A DNA stretch of 64,000 bases from Zhihengliuella halotolerans (lineage in GTDB: Bacteria > Actinomycetota > Actinomycetes > Actinomycetales > Micrococcaceae), in contig NZ_SHLA01000001.1 of NCBI RefSeq assembly GCF_004217565.1, positions 1,612,001 through 1,676,000 on the forward strand, read 5' to 3'. Below the pieces are notes generated by a model. It did no database searches. It saw nothing but the letters and a program-made list of their open reading frames with translations, and was not told the origin of the DNA. Numbering within the stretch: position 1 is the stretch's first letter; every line of letters begins with the position of its first letter. Shown here one piece after another: positions 9,402 to 19,131 of this stretch. A program made the translations under genes and the position numbers.

Positions 9402-10442
9402 ATGGCAATGAATCAGCACGCCAGGGACACTCGCCACCGTCGCCACCGACGCCCCCCGCTCTGGCGTCGTTTCGTACGCAGCACGCGGCAGTTCGTCGTC
9501 GTCCTCCTGCTGTGCGGGATCGTCCTAGCCCTCGGCACGACGGCGGTCACCGGCGCGGCCCGCAAGGGGGACGCACCCGCCCCGCCGAGTGTCGAAGAAC
9601 ACGTGGCGGCCCTCGCGGAATCCGTGGCGACGGTGGGTGCCGACGCGCCGGACGACGTCGTACGGGCCCTTGAGGCACACCCCGCCCTCGTCGGGCCCCC
9701 CGAGCGCGTGGAACCTTACTTCGACTGGATCCCCGAGGTCGAGGCGGCCCCGGCGCCGATCACGCCGGCCACGGATCTGGAGTCTCTGTCCGAGCGGCTG
9801 GACGACGCCGCACGGGCGACGCTCGGGCTCGCCCTGACCGTCGAAGTGGATCCCGAGGCCGCTGACGCCGCGGGCCCGACTGTCCCGGCCGAGCGCGTGC
9901 GCACTCTGGTTGCCGTCGGAATGGAGCAGCTCGAAGCGCTCGCGCGACTCGATCCAGATGCGGCCGCGGCAATCCACGAGGACCTTCTCACGGCGACCGG
10001 GCCGGAGGGAGTGGTTGTGACCGCCGAACGGTGCGAAGCGGTCGCGGCCGCGGCCCGGACCGCCTACCGGCTCGCCTACCTGTACGAATACGCCGCGGTG
10101 CGCCGCGACGCGCCCCGCCCGCAGGAGGCACCGGACGACGAGGACGACCCTGCCCGGTGGTGGGCCGAGGCGGACGAGAGGGCCCGACTCGGCGACCAGC
10201 TGGCCGACCTGCTGCCGAACGAGTGCTCGGCGATGCGCGAAAGCGCGTACCCGACCCCCGCCGACGACGATCTCACGACCGCTCTCGGCGAGGCGGAATC
10301 CGAGCTGGCACTCGCGCTCCGCGACGCCGCGGCAGCCGCAGACCCGGACGCCCGCCCCGCTCTCATCGCTCGCTCCTTCGACGCGGTCCACCTTGTCGCT
10401 GGCGACGACTGGTTCGAGCTCGCCGCCACCGCCGCGCAGTAA
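9402..10442 (+). CDS. Membrane-anchored protein with a probable ferritin-like DUF4439 domain
   Basis: A 346-aa protein from ATG 9402 (a second ATG lies two codons on; GGGAAG precedes both). After a basic N-terminus, residues ~29-50 form one hydrophobic segment, a signal anchor without a lipobox cysteine. The exported part is rich in Ala, Asp and Glu. The last ~130 residues (from AARTAYRLAYLYEYAAVRRD to the C-terminus) look like DUF4439, a ferritin-like helical bundle: a YEYAAVR helix, an AYPTP turn, and a long helical C-terminus. DUF4439 genes commonly sit divergent from rimP in actinobacteria, which supports the call. The function is unknown. The domain call is from pattern only. Confidence 0.65.
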   Translation: MAMNQHARDTRHRRHRRPPLWRRFVRSTRQFVVVLLLCGIVLALGTTAVTGAARKGDAPAPPSVEEHVAALAESVATVGADAPDDVVRALEAHPALVGPPERVEPYFDWIPEVEAAPAPITPATDLESLSERLDDAARATLGLALTVEVDPEAADAAGPTVPAERVRTLVAVGMEQLEALARLDPDAAAAIHEDLLTATGPEGVVVTAERCEAVAAAARTAYRLAYLYEYAAVRRDAPRPQEAPDDEDDPARWWAEADERARLGDQLADLLPNECSAMRESAYPTPADDDLTTALGEAESELALALRDAAAAADPDARPALIARSFDAVHLVAGDDWFELAATAAQ

Positions 10443-10618
10443 CGCCGTCGCCTCCCGGCAACTCAGTCTCCCCGCATCCAGGCCGCTGGCCCACCGCTTT
10501 CGCCGGGGCCGTTTCGGTTGCCATCGCTGTCGAGTCCGGTGGAGTCGGCGTTCGTATCTGCCGATGCGTCTTCGACCGACTCGTCATCGGCGCACTCAGC
10601 GTCGCCGTCGGCAGTGCT

Positions 10619-12511
10619 CTAGTCTTCGTCGGCAGTCCTCGGGTCTTCGTCGTCGTCCCACGGGGGCGGGTCGTTCCGGGCACTCCACCCGGCACGGCGC
10701 TCCTCCTCGGACTCCCCCGGAGCCGGCGCCGCGGTCGCGTCCCACCGGGCAGCGAACTCCTCTTCGCTCTCAATCCCACCGGCACCGCGCCGACTGCCGA
10801 CCGCCCGTTCCCACGGCCGCCCGCCGGCCTCTTCGCCTGCCGCCGTACCCGGACACACTCCAGCACTGCCATTCGGAGTCAGCCCCGGAACCGCACTCTG
10901 GTCCGCGTCGGAGTCCGGACCCGGGCGGATCCCACCACCGGCTGCCCCGGCCAGTCCGGGCCGACGATGCCGACTACGCCGTGTGAGCACACTCGGCGCC
11001 GGCCGGAACACCCCGGACGGATCATCCCAGCCGGGAGCCCGCACCCACGGCACCCCGGAACGCATCTGAATCTGCCACCCCGACTCCTCCAGATGCCGGT
11101 GATGCCAGAAACACAGCAAACACCCGTTGTCCGTATGAGTCGGACCGTCCTGCGCCCATGGCAGCACATGATGCACCTCGCACCACGACGCCGGGATCGT
11201 GCACCCCGGAATCACGCACCCGCCATCACGGGCCGTGATCGCCTTGCGCTGATGCTTCGTGAACGCCCGCTCCTTCGACCCGAGCCCCACGACCCGGCCG
11301 GTACTGTCGAAAACGACCTTCTGCACCGCTCCCGCACACGCCGCCTGATGCGCAACACCGACCGGCACTGGAACATCGATCCCGTCCACCGTCGCGACAC
11401 CCGCCGGATCCACCAGATCCGCCGCCTCGACATGCACCAACAGCATCGCCGCGTCACCACCCAACGCCGGCGACTGCTCGCTCCGGGCCGCGGCACCGAG
11501 GATCGCCGCGAGCACATCATGACGCCTCTGCGCCGGCGTCCGCTCATCCGTCGCTTCCACCGCACCGGCTTCGCCGTTGTGCTCGCCGCTGCCGCTGGCC
11601 GTGGCGGTGGCCTCCGTGGTGTCGATGGTGTGCACGGCAGGGTTGAGGTACGCGTCGAGCAACCGGGTCAGCTGAGCGGCGATCTCGGGCAGCAACTGCC
11701 CGCGCACCGGCACCAACCCGTCACGGGCCGGCCCCAACGTCAGAGAACGAGACCGGCACGCCTGCTGCGCATCCGGACCCGGACCATCCTGGTTCAGGAA
11801 CGCCTCCCACACCTGCGCCTGAACCCGCACCTCGGCGAACGTCACCCCCGGCCCGCGGCCGGAGTTGTCGCCAGAGCCAGTGCCGGCACCGTCTGCAGGG
11901 TCATCCGCGCCGCCCGTGCCGGTCTCCTCTGCAGCGGCATCGGCCGTACCGTCGTCCGCGCCGTTGCCTGCGGCGACGCCGGTCACGGCGTCCACGAGCG
12001 CGACCTCCGCGGCAGCAGCATCGGCAGCATCCGCCCGGGGCCCGACCCGGTGCAGCATGCCCGTGACGAGCTCGGCCGCCTCGACACCGAGCGCCCCGGC
12101 CCGCAGGGCCTCGCCCACGGCCGGGAACTCCGCGGGCAGCGGCTGGCCGGTCAACGAGGCTGAGGCCCGGGTCCGGCTGTCGAGTACCGCCCGGCGGCGC
12201 AGCACCGGCGCCGGGGCGCCAGTGAGGCGTTCGAGCAACTCGATCCCGGTCCGGCACCCGCGCCGGGAGGATAGCCGATCCGCCCCGTAATCCTTGCTGG
12301 AGCGGGCCTCGACCTCCCCGGCGTTCCTGACCCGCAACGCGTCCACGAGGCGGCCGAGCTCCTCGGTGGCCCGGGTCTGCTCGAGCAGGTCCTCATCGGT
12401 GCTTGAGCCGACCTCATCCCCCAGCCCGGCCAGCAGGGCCGCCGCCGCACGCAGCCGGTCCGTCGCCCCTGCGGGCGACGCCGACGACTCGAACGGGTGC
12501 GTGATAGCCAT
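10619..12511 (-). CDS. DUF222 domain-containing HNH endonuclease
   Basis: A 630-aa protein of the DUF222/HNH group, the same group as the 13E12-repeat proteins of mycobacteria. Residues ~15-400 form the helical DUF222 region, interrupted by an acidic, Ala/Gly/Thr-rich insertion (roughly 175-220). The C-terminal HNH nuclease is intact: CVIPGCTIPASWCEVHHVLP, then HTDNGCLLCFWHHRHLEESGW near residues 435-490, giving two Cys pairs for zinc and the HH catalytic pair. A Pro/Gly/Asp-rich tail of about 110 residues follows. Such genes are often multicopy in actinobacterial genomes and their biological role is not established. The start is fixed by a TATAAT box six bases upstream of the ATG. Confidence 0.88.
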   Translation of the reverse strand: MAITHPFESSASPAGATDRLRAAAALLAGLGDEVGSSTDEDLLEQTRATEELGRLVDALRVRNAGEVEARSSKDYGADRLSSRRGCRTGIELLERLTGAPAPVLRRRAVLDSRTRASASLTGQPLPAEFPAVGEALRAGALGVEAAELVTGMLHRVGPRADAADAAAAEVALVDAVTGVAAGNGADDGTADAAAEETGTGGADDPADGAGTGSGDNSGRGPGVTFAEVRVQAQVWEAFLNQDGPGPDAQQACRSRSLTLGPARDGLVPVRGQLLPEIAAQLTRLLDAYLNPAVHTIDTTEATATASGSGEHNGEAGAVEATDERTPAQRRHDVLAAILGAAARSEQSPALGGDAAMLLVHVEAADLVDPAGVATVDGIDVPVPVGVAHQAACAGAVQKVVFDSTGRVVGLGSKERAFTKHQRKAITARDGGCVIPGCTIPASWCEVHHVLPWAQDGPTHTDNGCLLCFWHHRHLEESGWQIQMRSGVPWVRAPGWDDPSGVFRPAPSVLTRRSRHRRPGLAGAAGGGIRPGPDSDADQSAVPGLTPNGSAGVCPGTAAGEEAGGRPWERAVGSRRGAGGIESEEEFAARWDATAAPAPGESEEERRAGWSARNDPPPWDDDEDPRTADED

Positions 12512-12819
12512 ACCACGATTATAGAAGTATAGTTCGAGAAGTGGAAGAGCGGGGACCGTATTATCGAATAAAACTTCGAGTCTTTAAGAGTGGGGTCAAG
12601 CTCCAGTGGAAGCGTCTACTACGCTCCGGGGTGCCTGAACTCGAGCGTGATCACCCGGGCGCCCCGGGGCCGCTCCGCCGGGCGGATTGGTGACCATCTG
12701 GCCACGTTCCTTCCTCCGATCCTCCCACCCCCGCGACGCGCAGAATAACCCCAAGTTGGGCGCCGCGATAAGAACCAAACCGGGACTGCCCGTCGCAGAC
12801 CCGACCGCTACGGGAGCAT
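12512..12819. other. 308-base noncoding gap upstream of the DUF222/HNH gene
   Basis: Apart from the -10 box at 12518-12523, the gap holds an unusually AT-rich stretch at about 12512-12595 (low GC for this window) with repeated TTCGAG/CTTCGAG words. The rest (12596-12819) is ordinary GC-rich sequence between two minus-strand genes. I see no convincing gene, terminator or RNA in it. Confidence 0.6.
12518..12523 (-). promoter_or_regulatory. Canonical -10 box, leaderless promoter of the DUF222/HNH gene
   Basis: On the minus strand the sequence reads TATAAT followed by six bases and then the ATG of the HNH gene. Transcription would begin at or next to the A of the start codon. Only a weak -35 candidate (TTCCAC, 17-base spacer) is present. 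Confidence 0.65.
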
Positions 12820-13653
12820 TCAGGCAGCGAGGGCATCGCTGACGACGTCGTACCCCAAGCGCGCGATGAGCGCCGCAACGACGATCAGGAAGACGACCCG
12901 GATGAACCGGCTGCCCTTGCTGATCGCCATGCGCGCGCCGGTGTACCCACCGACCATGTTGGCCAGGCCCAGCGCGAGGCCGAGCCCCCAGAGCAGGTGC
13001 CCGGTCGGCAGGAAGAACGCGAGGGCGCCGAGATTCGTCGCCATGTTCACGAGCTTCGCCTTCGCGGAGGACTCGAGGAAGTTGTAGCCGAGGAACACGA
13101 CCATGGCGATGATGAGGAACGAACCGGTTCCCGGCCCGATCATGCCGTCGTAGAACCCGATGACGAGTCCGATCGTCGCGGCCACGGCGTGGTGCCGAGC
13201 ACCGGTGTGGCGCAGCTTCGTCAGCTCCCCCACGGTCGGCTTGACGGCGGTGAAGATCGCCACGGCGACAAGCGCGGCGACAATGATCGGCTTGAAGACC
13301 TCGGGCGGCAGAAGGGTGGCCACGATGGCGCCGCCGAAACTTCCCGCGAGGGCGACGAGCGCCATCGGGACTCCGGTCCGCAGGTCCGGGTGCACGCGCC
13401 GATAGTAGGTGATGCTGCTCGTCGTCGTGCCGAAGATAGATCCCAACTTGTTCGTCGCAAGCGCCTGCACGGGCGTGACACCCGGGACCAGCAACAGGGC
13501 CGGGAGCTGGATCAGGCCGCCCCCGCCGACGACGGCGTCAACCCATCCGGCCGCGAAGCCGACGACGATGATCAAGACGAGAGTTCCGGCCTGGATACCC
13601 ACCAGGCCGGACCCTGTCAGCCAGGCGTACCCGTCGCCGGTGAAAAGCTCCAC
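12820..13653 (-). CDS. Sulfite exporter TauE/SafE family membrane protein
   Basis: A 277-aa polytopic membrane protein of the TSUP (TauE/SafE) family, with about eight hydrophobic helices. The first repeat shows the family signature VGFAAGWVDAVVGGGGLIQLPALLL at residues ~30-55, followed by ATNKLGSIFGTTTSSITYYRR. The second repeat shows GFYDGMIGPGTGSFLIIAMV. Members move sulfite, sulfoacetate, organosulfonates or related anions; this one's substrate cannot be inferred because no sulfur-metabolism gene is adjacent. The start is GTG 13651-13653 after a G-rich Shine-Dalgarno. It lies 21 bases downstream of proS on the same strand and may be read through from it. Confidence 0.9.
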   Translation of the reverse strand: MELFTGDGYAWLTGSGLVGIQAGTLVLIIVVGFAAGWVDAVVGGGGLIQLPALLLVPGVTPVQALATNKLGSIFGTTTSSITYYRRVHPDLRTGVPMALVALAGSFGGAIVATLLPPEVFKPIIVAALVAVAIFTAVKPTVGELTKLRHTGARHHAVAATIGLVIGFYDGMIGPGTGSFLIIAMVVFLGYNFLESSAKAKLVNMATNLGALAFFLPTGHLLWGLGLALGLANMVGGYTGARMAISKGSRFIRVVFLIVVAALIARLGYDVVSDALAA

Positions 13654-13674
13654 GGAAACCCCCCGGCCCGCGGG

Positions 13675-15474
13675 TCAGCCGCGGACGGCGGAGACGACGT
13701 AGTCGGCAGCCTCGTCGACGGCGATGTTCTCGCGCTCGCCCGACGCGCGGTCCTTGACCTCGACGACGCCCTCGGCGTAGCCACGGCCGACGACGACGAC
13801 GGTGGGGACGCCGATCAGCTCGGCGTCGCCGAACTTCACGCCCGCCGAGACCTTGGGCCGGTCATCGAAGAGGACCTCGACGCCGCGCGCCTCGAGGTCT
13901 GCGACGAGCTTCTCCGCCCCGGCGATGAGCTCCTCGCCCTTGCCGGTCACCATGACGTGCACGTCGGCCGGGGCCACGTTGCGCGGCCAGACGAGGCCCT
14001 TCTCGTCGTGGTAGCGCTCCGCGATGGCCGCGACGGCGCGCGTGACACCGATGCCGTAGGAGCCCATCGTGACCGTGGCCTGCTTGCCGTTGGCGTCGAG
14101 GACCCGCAGATGCAGGGACTCGGCGTACTTGCGTCCGAGCTGGAAGATGTGGCCGAGCTCGATGCCGCGGGCGGTCTCGAGCGGGCCGGACCCGTCGGGA
14201 GCCTCGTCGCCTGCGCGGACCTCGACGGCCTCGATGGTGCCGTCCCAGCCGAAGTCGCGCCCGGCCACGAGACCGAAGACGTGCTGGCCGCTGACATTGG
14301 CCCCGGTGATCCAGGTGGTGCCGGAGACGACGCGCGGGTCGACGAAGAACGTCAGTCCGGTGGCCGCTTCGGTCCCGAGGACCTGGTGATCCAGCCCAAG
14401 GCCCGGGCCCACGTAGCCTTTGACGAGCAGCGGGTGCGAGCGCAGGTCCTCGTCGGTGGCCTGCTCGACGGCGACCTCGCCGCCGATCTCCATCAGCGCG
14501 CCGATGTTGGCCTGCACGCGCTTGAGGTCGACGGCGCGGTCGCCGGGAACGCCCACGACGACGACTTCGCGCTGACCGGAGGGGTGCACAATCGTGAGCA
14601 CGACGTTTTTCAGGGTGTCGGCGGCGGTCCATTCGCGGTCTTCGCGCGGAGCAAGCTCGTTCGCAGCCGCGACCAGGGTGGCGATCGTCGGGGTGTCCGG
14701 GGTGTGGCGCACCTGGAACGGCGGGGCGTCGTCGTACGAGATCTCTTCGGGGACCACGGTCGTGACGGCCTCGACGTTGGCGGCGTAGCCGCCGTTCGAA
14801 CGGACGAAGGTGTCCTCGCCGATCGGCGTCGGGTGCAGGAACTCCTCCGACGTCGACCCGCCCATCGCGCCGGCCGTCGCGGCGACCGGGACGACCTCGA
14901 GGCCGAGGCGGGCGAAGATCTTCAGGTAGGCGGCGCGATGCTTCTGGTACGCCTCCTCGAGGCCCTCGTCGTCGACCGTGAAGGAGTAGGAGTCCTTCAT
15001 GACGAACTCGCGGCCGCGCAGCAGGCCGGCGCGCGGGCGGGCCTCGTCACGGTACTTGTTCTGGATCTGGTAGAGGTACACCGGCAGGTCCTTGTACGAG
15101 TTGTACAGGTCCTTGACCAGGAGCGTGAACATCTCCTCGTGCGTGGGCGCGAGCAGGTAGTCCGCGTCTTTGCGGTCCTTCAGGCGGAAGAGGCCCTCGC
15201 CGTACTCGTCCCAGCGCCCGGTCTGCTCATACGGTTCGCGCGGCAGCAGCGACGGGAAGGAGACTTCCTGACCGCCGATCGCGTTCATCTCGTCGCGCAC
15301 GATCGCTTCGACCTTGGCCAGGACCTTCAGGCCCATCGGCAGCCACGTGTAGATTCCGGGGGCGGCGCGGCGGATGAAACCGGCGCGCATGAGCAACTGG
15401 TGACTTGCGACCTCCGCGTCCGCGGGGTTGTCCCGAAGCGTGCGCAGAAACAGGTTGGAAAGGCGAAGTGCCAC
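13675..15474 (-). CDS. proS: Prolyl-tRNA synthetase (bacterial type with editing domain)
   Basis: This class II aminoacyl-tRNA synthetase charges tRNA-Pro. The GTG start at 15472-15474 gives [22 protein letters not shown], the usual actinobacterial N-terminus, and 599 aa. Motif 1 lies around [24 protein letters not shown]; motif 2 around [23 protein letters not shown] near residue 140; motif 3 at [16 protein letters not shown] near residue 440. Residues ~220-400 carry the inserted YbaK-type editing domain of bacterial ProRS, and the C-terminus is the anticodon-binding domain. The gene order proS then GNAT then ispG on this strand is the usual one, although two unrelated plus-strand genes and an AraC gene lie between them here. 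Confidence 0.97.
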   Translation of the reverse strand: MALRLSNLFLRTLRDNPADAEVASHQLLMRAGFIRRAAPGIYTWLPMGLKVLAKVEAIVRDEMNAIGGQEVSFPSLLPREPYEQTGRWDEYGEGLFRLKDRKDADYLLAPTHEEMFTLLVKDLYNSYKDLPVYLYQIQNKYRDEARPRAGLLRGREFVMKDSYSFTVDDEGLEEAYQKHRAAYLKIFARLGLEVVPVAATAGAMGGSTSEEFLHPTPIGEDTFVRSNGGYAANVEAVTTVVPEEISYDDAPPFQVRHTPDTPTIATLVAAANELAPREDREWTAADTLKNVVLTIVHPSGQREVVVVGVPGDRAVDLKRVQANIGALMEIGGEVAVEQATDEDLRSHPLLVKGYVGPGLGLDHQVLGTEAATGLTFFVDPRVVSGTTWITGANVSGQHVFGLVAGRDFGWDGTIEAVEVRAGDEAPDGSGPLETARGIELGHIFQLGRKYAESLHLRVLDANGKQATVTMGSYGIGVTRAVAAIAERYHDEKGLVWPRNVAPADVHVMVTGKGEELIAGAEKLVADLEARGVEVLFDDRPKVSAGVKFGDAELIGVPTVVVVGRGYAEGVVEVKDRASGERENIAVDEAADYVVSAVRG

Positions 15475-15602
15475 TAGCGATCCGATCGACGTTCTTTCAG
15501 TTGAGGCCTCGCTCCCGCGCGTGGCGGTATGCAGGCCTCCCACTCTAGCGTCATTTCGCGGTTTTTCACGCCATCCTCAAGCCGCCGCTAGGGTAAATCC
15601 TT

Positions 15603-16778
15603 GTGCGCACGATTTCCAGCCTTTCCCAACCGATCACCGCGGGTCTCATGGGCGCGATCACGGGCTTCGCCTCGTCCTTCGCGATCGTGCTCGCAGGCCT
15701 GTCGGCAGTGGGCGCGAGCGCGTCCCAACTCTCGTCAGCCCTGCTCATGGTGTGCCTGGCCAATGGGGCCCTCGCCATCCTGCTCAGCTGGCGCCTGCGC
15801 ACCCCGATGTCTTTCGCGTGGTCGACGCCGGGCGCCGCACTTCTCGTGACCGCCGGCGGCGTGACCGACGACTTCGGAGCCGCCGTCGGGGCCTTCATCG
15901 TGTGCGCCGCGCTCATCGTCGTCACCGGCTGCTGGCCGGCCCTCGGGAACCTCGTCAACCGGATCCCGCCGTCGATCGCCGCGGCGATGCTCGCCGGCAT
16001 CCTCTTCCCGATCTGCCTGGCGCCGGTGACGGCGTCGGTCGAGCTGCCCGCCTACGCGCTGCCGATCGTCGTCGTCTGGCTCGTCGCGCAGCGGTTCGCG
16101 CCGCGCGCCGCCGTGCCGGCGGCGATGGTCGCCACGGCGGTCGCCGTCGCTCTGTATGCGCGCACGACGACGGCGTCCGCGCCCCTCGCGTGGCCGCACC
16201 TCGAGCTCGTGGTTCCCCAGTGGGATGCGGCCGTGATCGTCGCCCTCGGCGTGCCCCTGTACATCGTGACCATGGCGGGACAGAACATCCCGGGCTTCGC
16301 GGTGCTCACGACGTTCGGCTACCGGAAACCGGTGGCCCAGCCGGTGCTGCTCTCCACCGGCATCGCGAGCGGGCTCGGCGCGTTGGCCGGCGCGCCGACG
16401 ATGAACCTGGCCGCACTCTCGGCGGCCATCATGGCCGGGCCGGAGGCCGGCGAGGAGCGCGAGCACCGCTGGATCGCGGCGTTCACGGGCGGGATCACGT
16501 ACGTCCTGCTCGGTCTCGCAGCGCCGCTGGCCACGCTGCTCGTCGAGACGGCTCCCGAGCCGCTCATCCAGGCGGCCGCCGGGTTGGCCCTGATGACGGC
16601 CATGATCAACGCGGTGGGCACCGCGTTCGAACGCGCCGACCACCGCCTCGTCGCCCTCGGGACGTTTCTGGTGGTGGCCTCGGGCACGACGATCGGCGGG
16701 ATCGGCTCGGCGTTCTGGGGCCTGATCGCCGGAGGGCTGCTGATGCTCACGCTCCGCCGCCCTGCTCAAGTAGGCTGA
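15603..16778 (+). CDS. BenE-type benzoate/H+ symporter family transporter
   Basis: A 391-aa membrane protein with 11-12 hydrophobic helices, starting at GTG after AGGG. It matches the BenE family: the N-terminal QPITAGLMGAITGFASSFAIVLAG, then MSFAWSTPGAALLV near residues 68-82, NRIPPSIAAAMLAGILFP near 118-135, and GQNIPGFAVLTTFGYRKPV near 223-241. BenE proteins are proton symporters for benzoate or other aromatic acids. No aromatic degradation genes are near, so the actual substrate is open. The gene is divergent from proS across a 128-base spacer. Confidence 0.9.
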   Translation: MRTISSLSQPITAGLMGAITGFASSFAIVLAGLSAVGASASQLSSALLMVCLANGALAILLSWRLRTPMSFAWSTPGAALLVTAGGVTDDFGAAVGAFIVCAALIVVTGCWPALGNLVNRIPPSIAAAMLAGILFPICLAPVTASVELPAYALPIVVVWLVAQRFAPRAAVPAAMVATAVAVALYARTTTASAPLAWPHLELVVPQWDAAVIVALGVPLYIVTMAGQNIPGFAVLTTFGYRKPVAQPVLLSTGIASGLGALAGAPTMNLAALSAAIMAGPEAGEEREHRWIAAFTGGITYVLLGLAAPLATLLVETAPEPLIQAAAGLALMTAMINAVGTAFERADHRLVALGTFLVVASGTTIGGIGSAFWGLIAGGLLMLTLRRPAQVG

Positions 16779-16837
16779 CCCCAGAGATACGCTGTATCGG
16801 CCCGCTTGCAGCCGGCCGTCGAACCGAGGGGACCCCG

Positions 16838-17212
16838 ATGAGCAGCCAGACGCACCCGCCGACCAGCCAGGACGCGACCGACGACGAAACTCCCCGGCCC
16901 ACCCACGACACGCTCAAGCCGAGCGCGGCGTTCGTGATCTGGGGAATCGTGCTGCTTACCCTCTCCCCGCTGGCTTCCCTGCCGCTTTTCTCCGCGTTCA
17001 GCTCGGGAGAACTCGCCTACATGGACCCGGACGCCGTCAGCTTCCTAGGATTCACCTCCACCATCGGCGCGCTCGTCGGTCTGATCCTGCTCCTCGTGGG
17101 CGTCTACCGGGCCCTGACCGCGGTGCACGTCGGGGCGCGCGAAGCCGCCCGGGCCAGCGGTCGGCTCACAGAAACGCAGGACAACGGCGACACGGTCATC
17201 GTCCAGCGCTGA
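16838..17212 (+). CDS. Small two-helix membrane protein, function unknown
   Basis: A 124-aa protein with GAGGGG upstream of its ATG. The first ~30 residues are polar (Thr/Asp/Pro-rich). Two hydrophobic helices follow, at about 33-55 and 73-93, and then a basic/polar tail ending in DNGDTVIVQR. There are no enzyme motifs and I do not recognise the family. It is 59 bases downstream of the BenE-like gene, on the same strand, so the two may be cotranscribed. Codon usage matches its neighbours, which supports it being a real gene. Confidence 0.72.
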   Translation: MSSQTHPPTSQDATDDETPRPTHDTLKPSAAFVIWGIVLLTLSPLASLPLFSAFSSGELAYMDPDAVSFLGFTSTIGALVGLILLLVGVYRALTAVHVGAREAARASGRLTETQDNGDTVIVQR

Positions 17213-17277
17213 CGGCTGCCGACCACGAGGAGCCGGGTCCGTCCTGCACGCCGGTGCAGGCACGACGCCGCAGCGAA

Positions 17278-18144
17278 CTACACGGCGCCCGTCTCGTCCT
17301 CGATCGGAATCCAGAGGACGGCGTCGCCCTTCGCGCCGCCCGGCGCCAAGTCCACCGACAGCAGCTGCGGCCCGGGAGCCCAGCGGTACGGATTCGCCGG
17401 GAACCACTCGGCGGCGGCGTCCGCCCAGAGCCGCTGCGCAGCTTCCGGCATCGCGCCCGCCGATGCGAAGACGACCCACCGTCCGGCCGGAATATCCAGC
17501 GACTCCAGGTCGTCCGGCACCGGCTTCGAGGTCGCCGCGGCCCGCCAGTAGTCGACGTCGGTCCCCTCCCGACCCTCGGGGTCACCATTGGCCGTGACGG
17601 AGAACAAGCCGGCCGGTTCGACGTCGTTGAGGTCGGCGATGCGCTGTCGCATCTCCGCGGTGATCGACCGTTCGAAGTCGATGATGTGGGGGTTGGGCCC
17701 CGAATGGATCACGGGCACACTCTTGGAGTGCCCAGCCAGTGTGAATGCGGGCAAGTCGACGATCCGGTGCTTCATGGGAGTCGTCCCTTCTACTCGTAGA
17801 TGAAATGAGAGACGAGACTGGGAAGCCAAGTGCGTTCCGGGTGTCCGGGCGGCGACGGGACTGACCCCGTGAACAACCTTGAATGCGCGGTTGAACGCCT
17901 CAGCGGAGGTGTAGCCGTACTTGACGGCCGTCTCCAAGACGCCGCAGCCGCGGATCAGCTCCGCCGCGGCAACTGTCATCCGCCGGCGGCGGACGTACTC
18001 GGAGAGCGGCATGCCCGCCAGCGTCGAGAACATGCGGCGGAAATGGTATTCGCTCGTGGCCGCGGCCCTGGCGATATCCGCGACGTCGATGTCCGTGGCG
18101 AGGTTCGCCTCGATCATCTCGATCGCCTGATTCCACTGCTGCAC
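17278..18144 (-). CDS. AraC-family regulator with GyrI-like effector-binding domain
   Basis: A 288-aa transcription factor in the Rob/SoxS-like architecture. Residues ~5-105 are the AraC DNA-binding domain with two helix-turn-helix units (DIDVADIARAAATSEYHFRRMF and CGVLETAVKYGYTSAEAFNRAFK, then HGVSPVAAR). Residues ~125-285 form a GyrI-like/SOUL-type small-molecule binding domain (MKHRIVDLPAFTLAGHSKSV at its start). Such proteins usually respond to amphipathic or toxic compounds and control efflux or detoxification genes. No obvious target is adjacent. The start is GTG after GGGAGG. It is convergent with the small membrane protein at 16838, with 65 bases between stops. Confidence 0.9.
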   Translation of the reverse strand: MQQWNQAIEMIEANLATDIDVADIARAAATSEYHFRRMFSTLAGMPLSEYVRRRRMTVAAAELIRGCGVLETAVKYGYTSAEAFNRAFKVVHGVSPVAARTPGTHLASQSRLSFHLRVEGTTPMKHRIVDLPAFTLAGHSKSVPVIHSGPNPHIIDFERSITAEMRQRIADLNDVEPAGLFSVTANGDPEGREGTDVDYWRAAATSKPVPDDLESLDIPAGRWVVFASAGAMPEAAQRLWADAAAEWFPANPYRWAPGPQLLSVDLAPGGAKGDAVLWIPIEDETGAV

Positions 18145-18234
18145 GTCGGCCTCCCTGTCTCTCCTTCAAGCTACGCGGCCGCTGACGCACTCGGCCCGAC
18201 AATCCGTGCCCGTTCCAGTCAGCCGGCCGGCGCC

Positions 18235-19131
18235 TCAGAACAGGACGGTCGAGTACTCGCCGACTCGCTCGAAGCCCACGCGCTCGTAGGCGGCGATGGC
18301 CGGGGCGTTGAAGTCGTTCACGTAGAGACTGGCGACCGGTGCAACCGTCAGCGCGTGGTGCACCACGGCGGACATGTAGCCGGCTGCGAGGCCCCGCCCC
18401 CGGTGTTCGGGCGCCAGCCACACTCCTTGGATCTGCGAGACCTGACGGGTCACCGTGCCGAGGTCCGCTTTGAAGATGATCGGGCCCTGGGGCGAGATGT
18501 CGACGAGCGACTGCCCCCGCTCGATCAGGTTCAGCACGCGCTGCCGGTACTGGAAGCCGCCGCCGCCGAACGGCGAGTAGCCCAGTTCCTCCTGGAACAT
18601 GGCGGCGCAAGCCGGCAGGACGACGTCGTACTCCGCGGGGATCGCAGGGCGCACGGTGGCGACGGGCGCAATCCGCGGTGGGACGCCGGTGGCGAGCAGC
18701 GGCTGACTGGGCCGGATGTCGAAGGCGGCCTGGGAGCCGAAACGCAGCACATCCCAAATGCCCCGGACCGCCTCGGCCGGCCCGAAGACGGACGAGTAGC
18801 GTCGGCCCAGCCGGAGGGCCGCCTCGCCGAACCGCTTGGCCTGAATGGGTGTCGAGGTCAGCGGGACGATGTTCATCCCGACCCAGCACGCGCTGGTGAG
18901 CTCGCCGTCGTCGTAGTAGCCGAGGACCAGCGGCCCGCCTGCGGGTGCCGCGCTGCCGTGGGCGTCAAGCTGAGCGCGCACGAAGATGTGCGCGACGGGG
19001 TCCCGCGCGACCAGCCCCTCCAGGTCCGCGGTGTCCTCGCTGGTGAGGACACGCACGGCCCGGGTGAGCCGGTCCCCCGGCTGGACGAATCGTCCCGGCG
19101 CCCTAAGAGACGTTGACTGAGGGGGCGCCAC
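18235..19131 (-). CDS. GNAT family N-acetyltransferase
   Basis: The C-terminal ~130 residues form a GNAT acetyltransferase fold. The acetyl-CoA-binding motif A is [25 protein letters not shown] near residue 238, followed by [27 protein letters not shown], the motif B segment. The N-terminal ~130 residues resemble the DUF4081 domain that precedes GNAT in the equivalent actinobacterial protein encoded beside ispG. The acceptor substrate is unknown. The frame from GTG 19131 overlaps the ispG 3' end by 29 bases. No good ribosome-binding site is seen there, and a GTG about 30 codons downstream ([12 protein letters not shown]) is an alternative start. Confidence 0.85.
   Translation of the reverse strand: MAPPQSTSLRAPGRFVQPGDRLTRAVRVLTSEDTADLEGLVARDPVAHIFVRAQLDAHGSAAPAGGPLVLGYYDDGELTSACWVGMNIVPLTSTPIQAKRFGEAALRLGRRYSSVFGPAEAVRGIWDVLRFGSQAAFDIRPSQPLLATGVPPRIAPVATVRPAIPAEYDVVLPACAAMFQEELGYSPFGGGGFQYRQRVLNLIERGQSLVDISPQGPIIFKADLGTVTRQVSQIQGVWLAPEHRGRGLAAGYMSAVVHHALTVAPVASLYVNDFNAPAIAAYERVGFERVGEYSTVLF

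Noticed and set aside
12997-15477. Long plus-strand open frame opposite the TauE gene and proS
   Set aside because: It spans two unrelated minus-strand genes with clear family signatures and shows no domain of its own.
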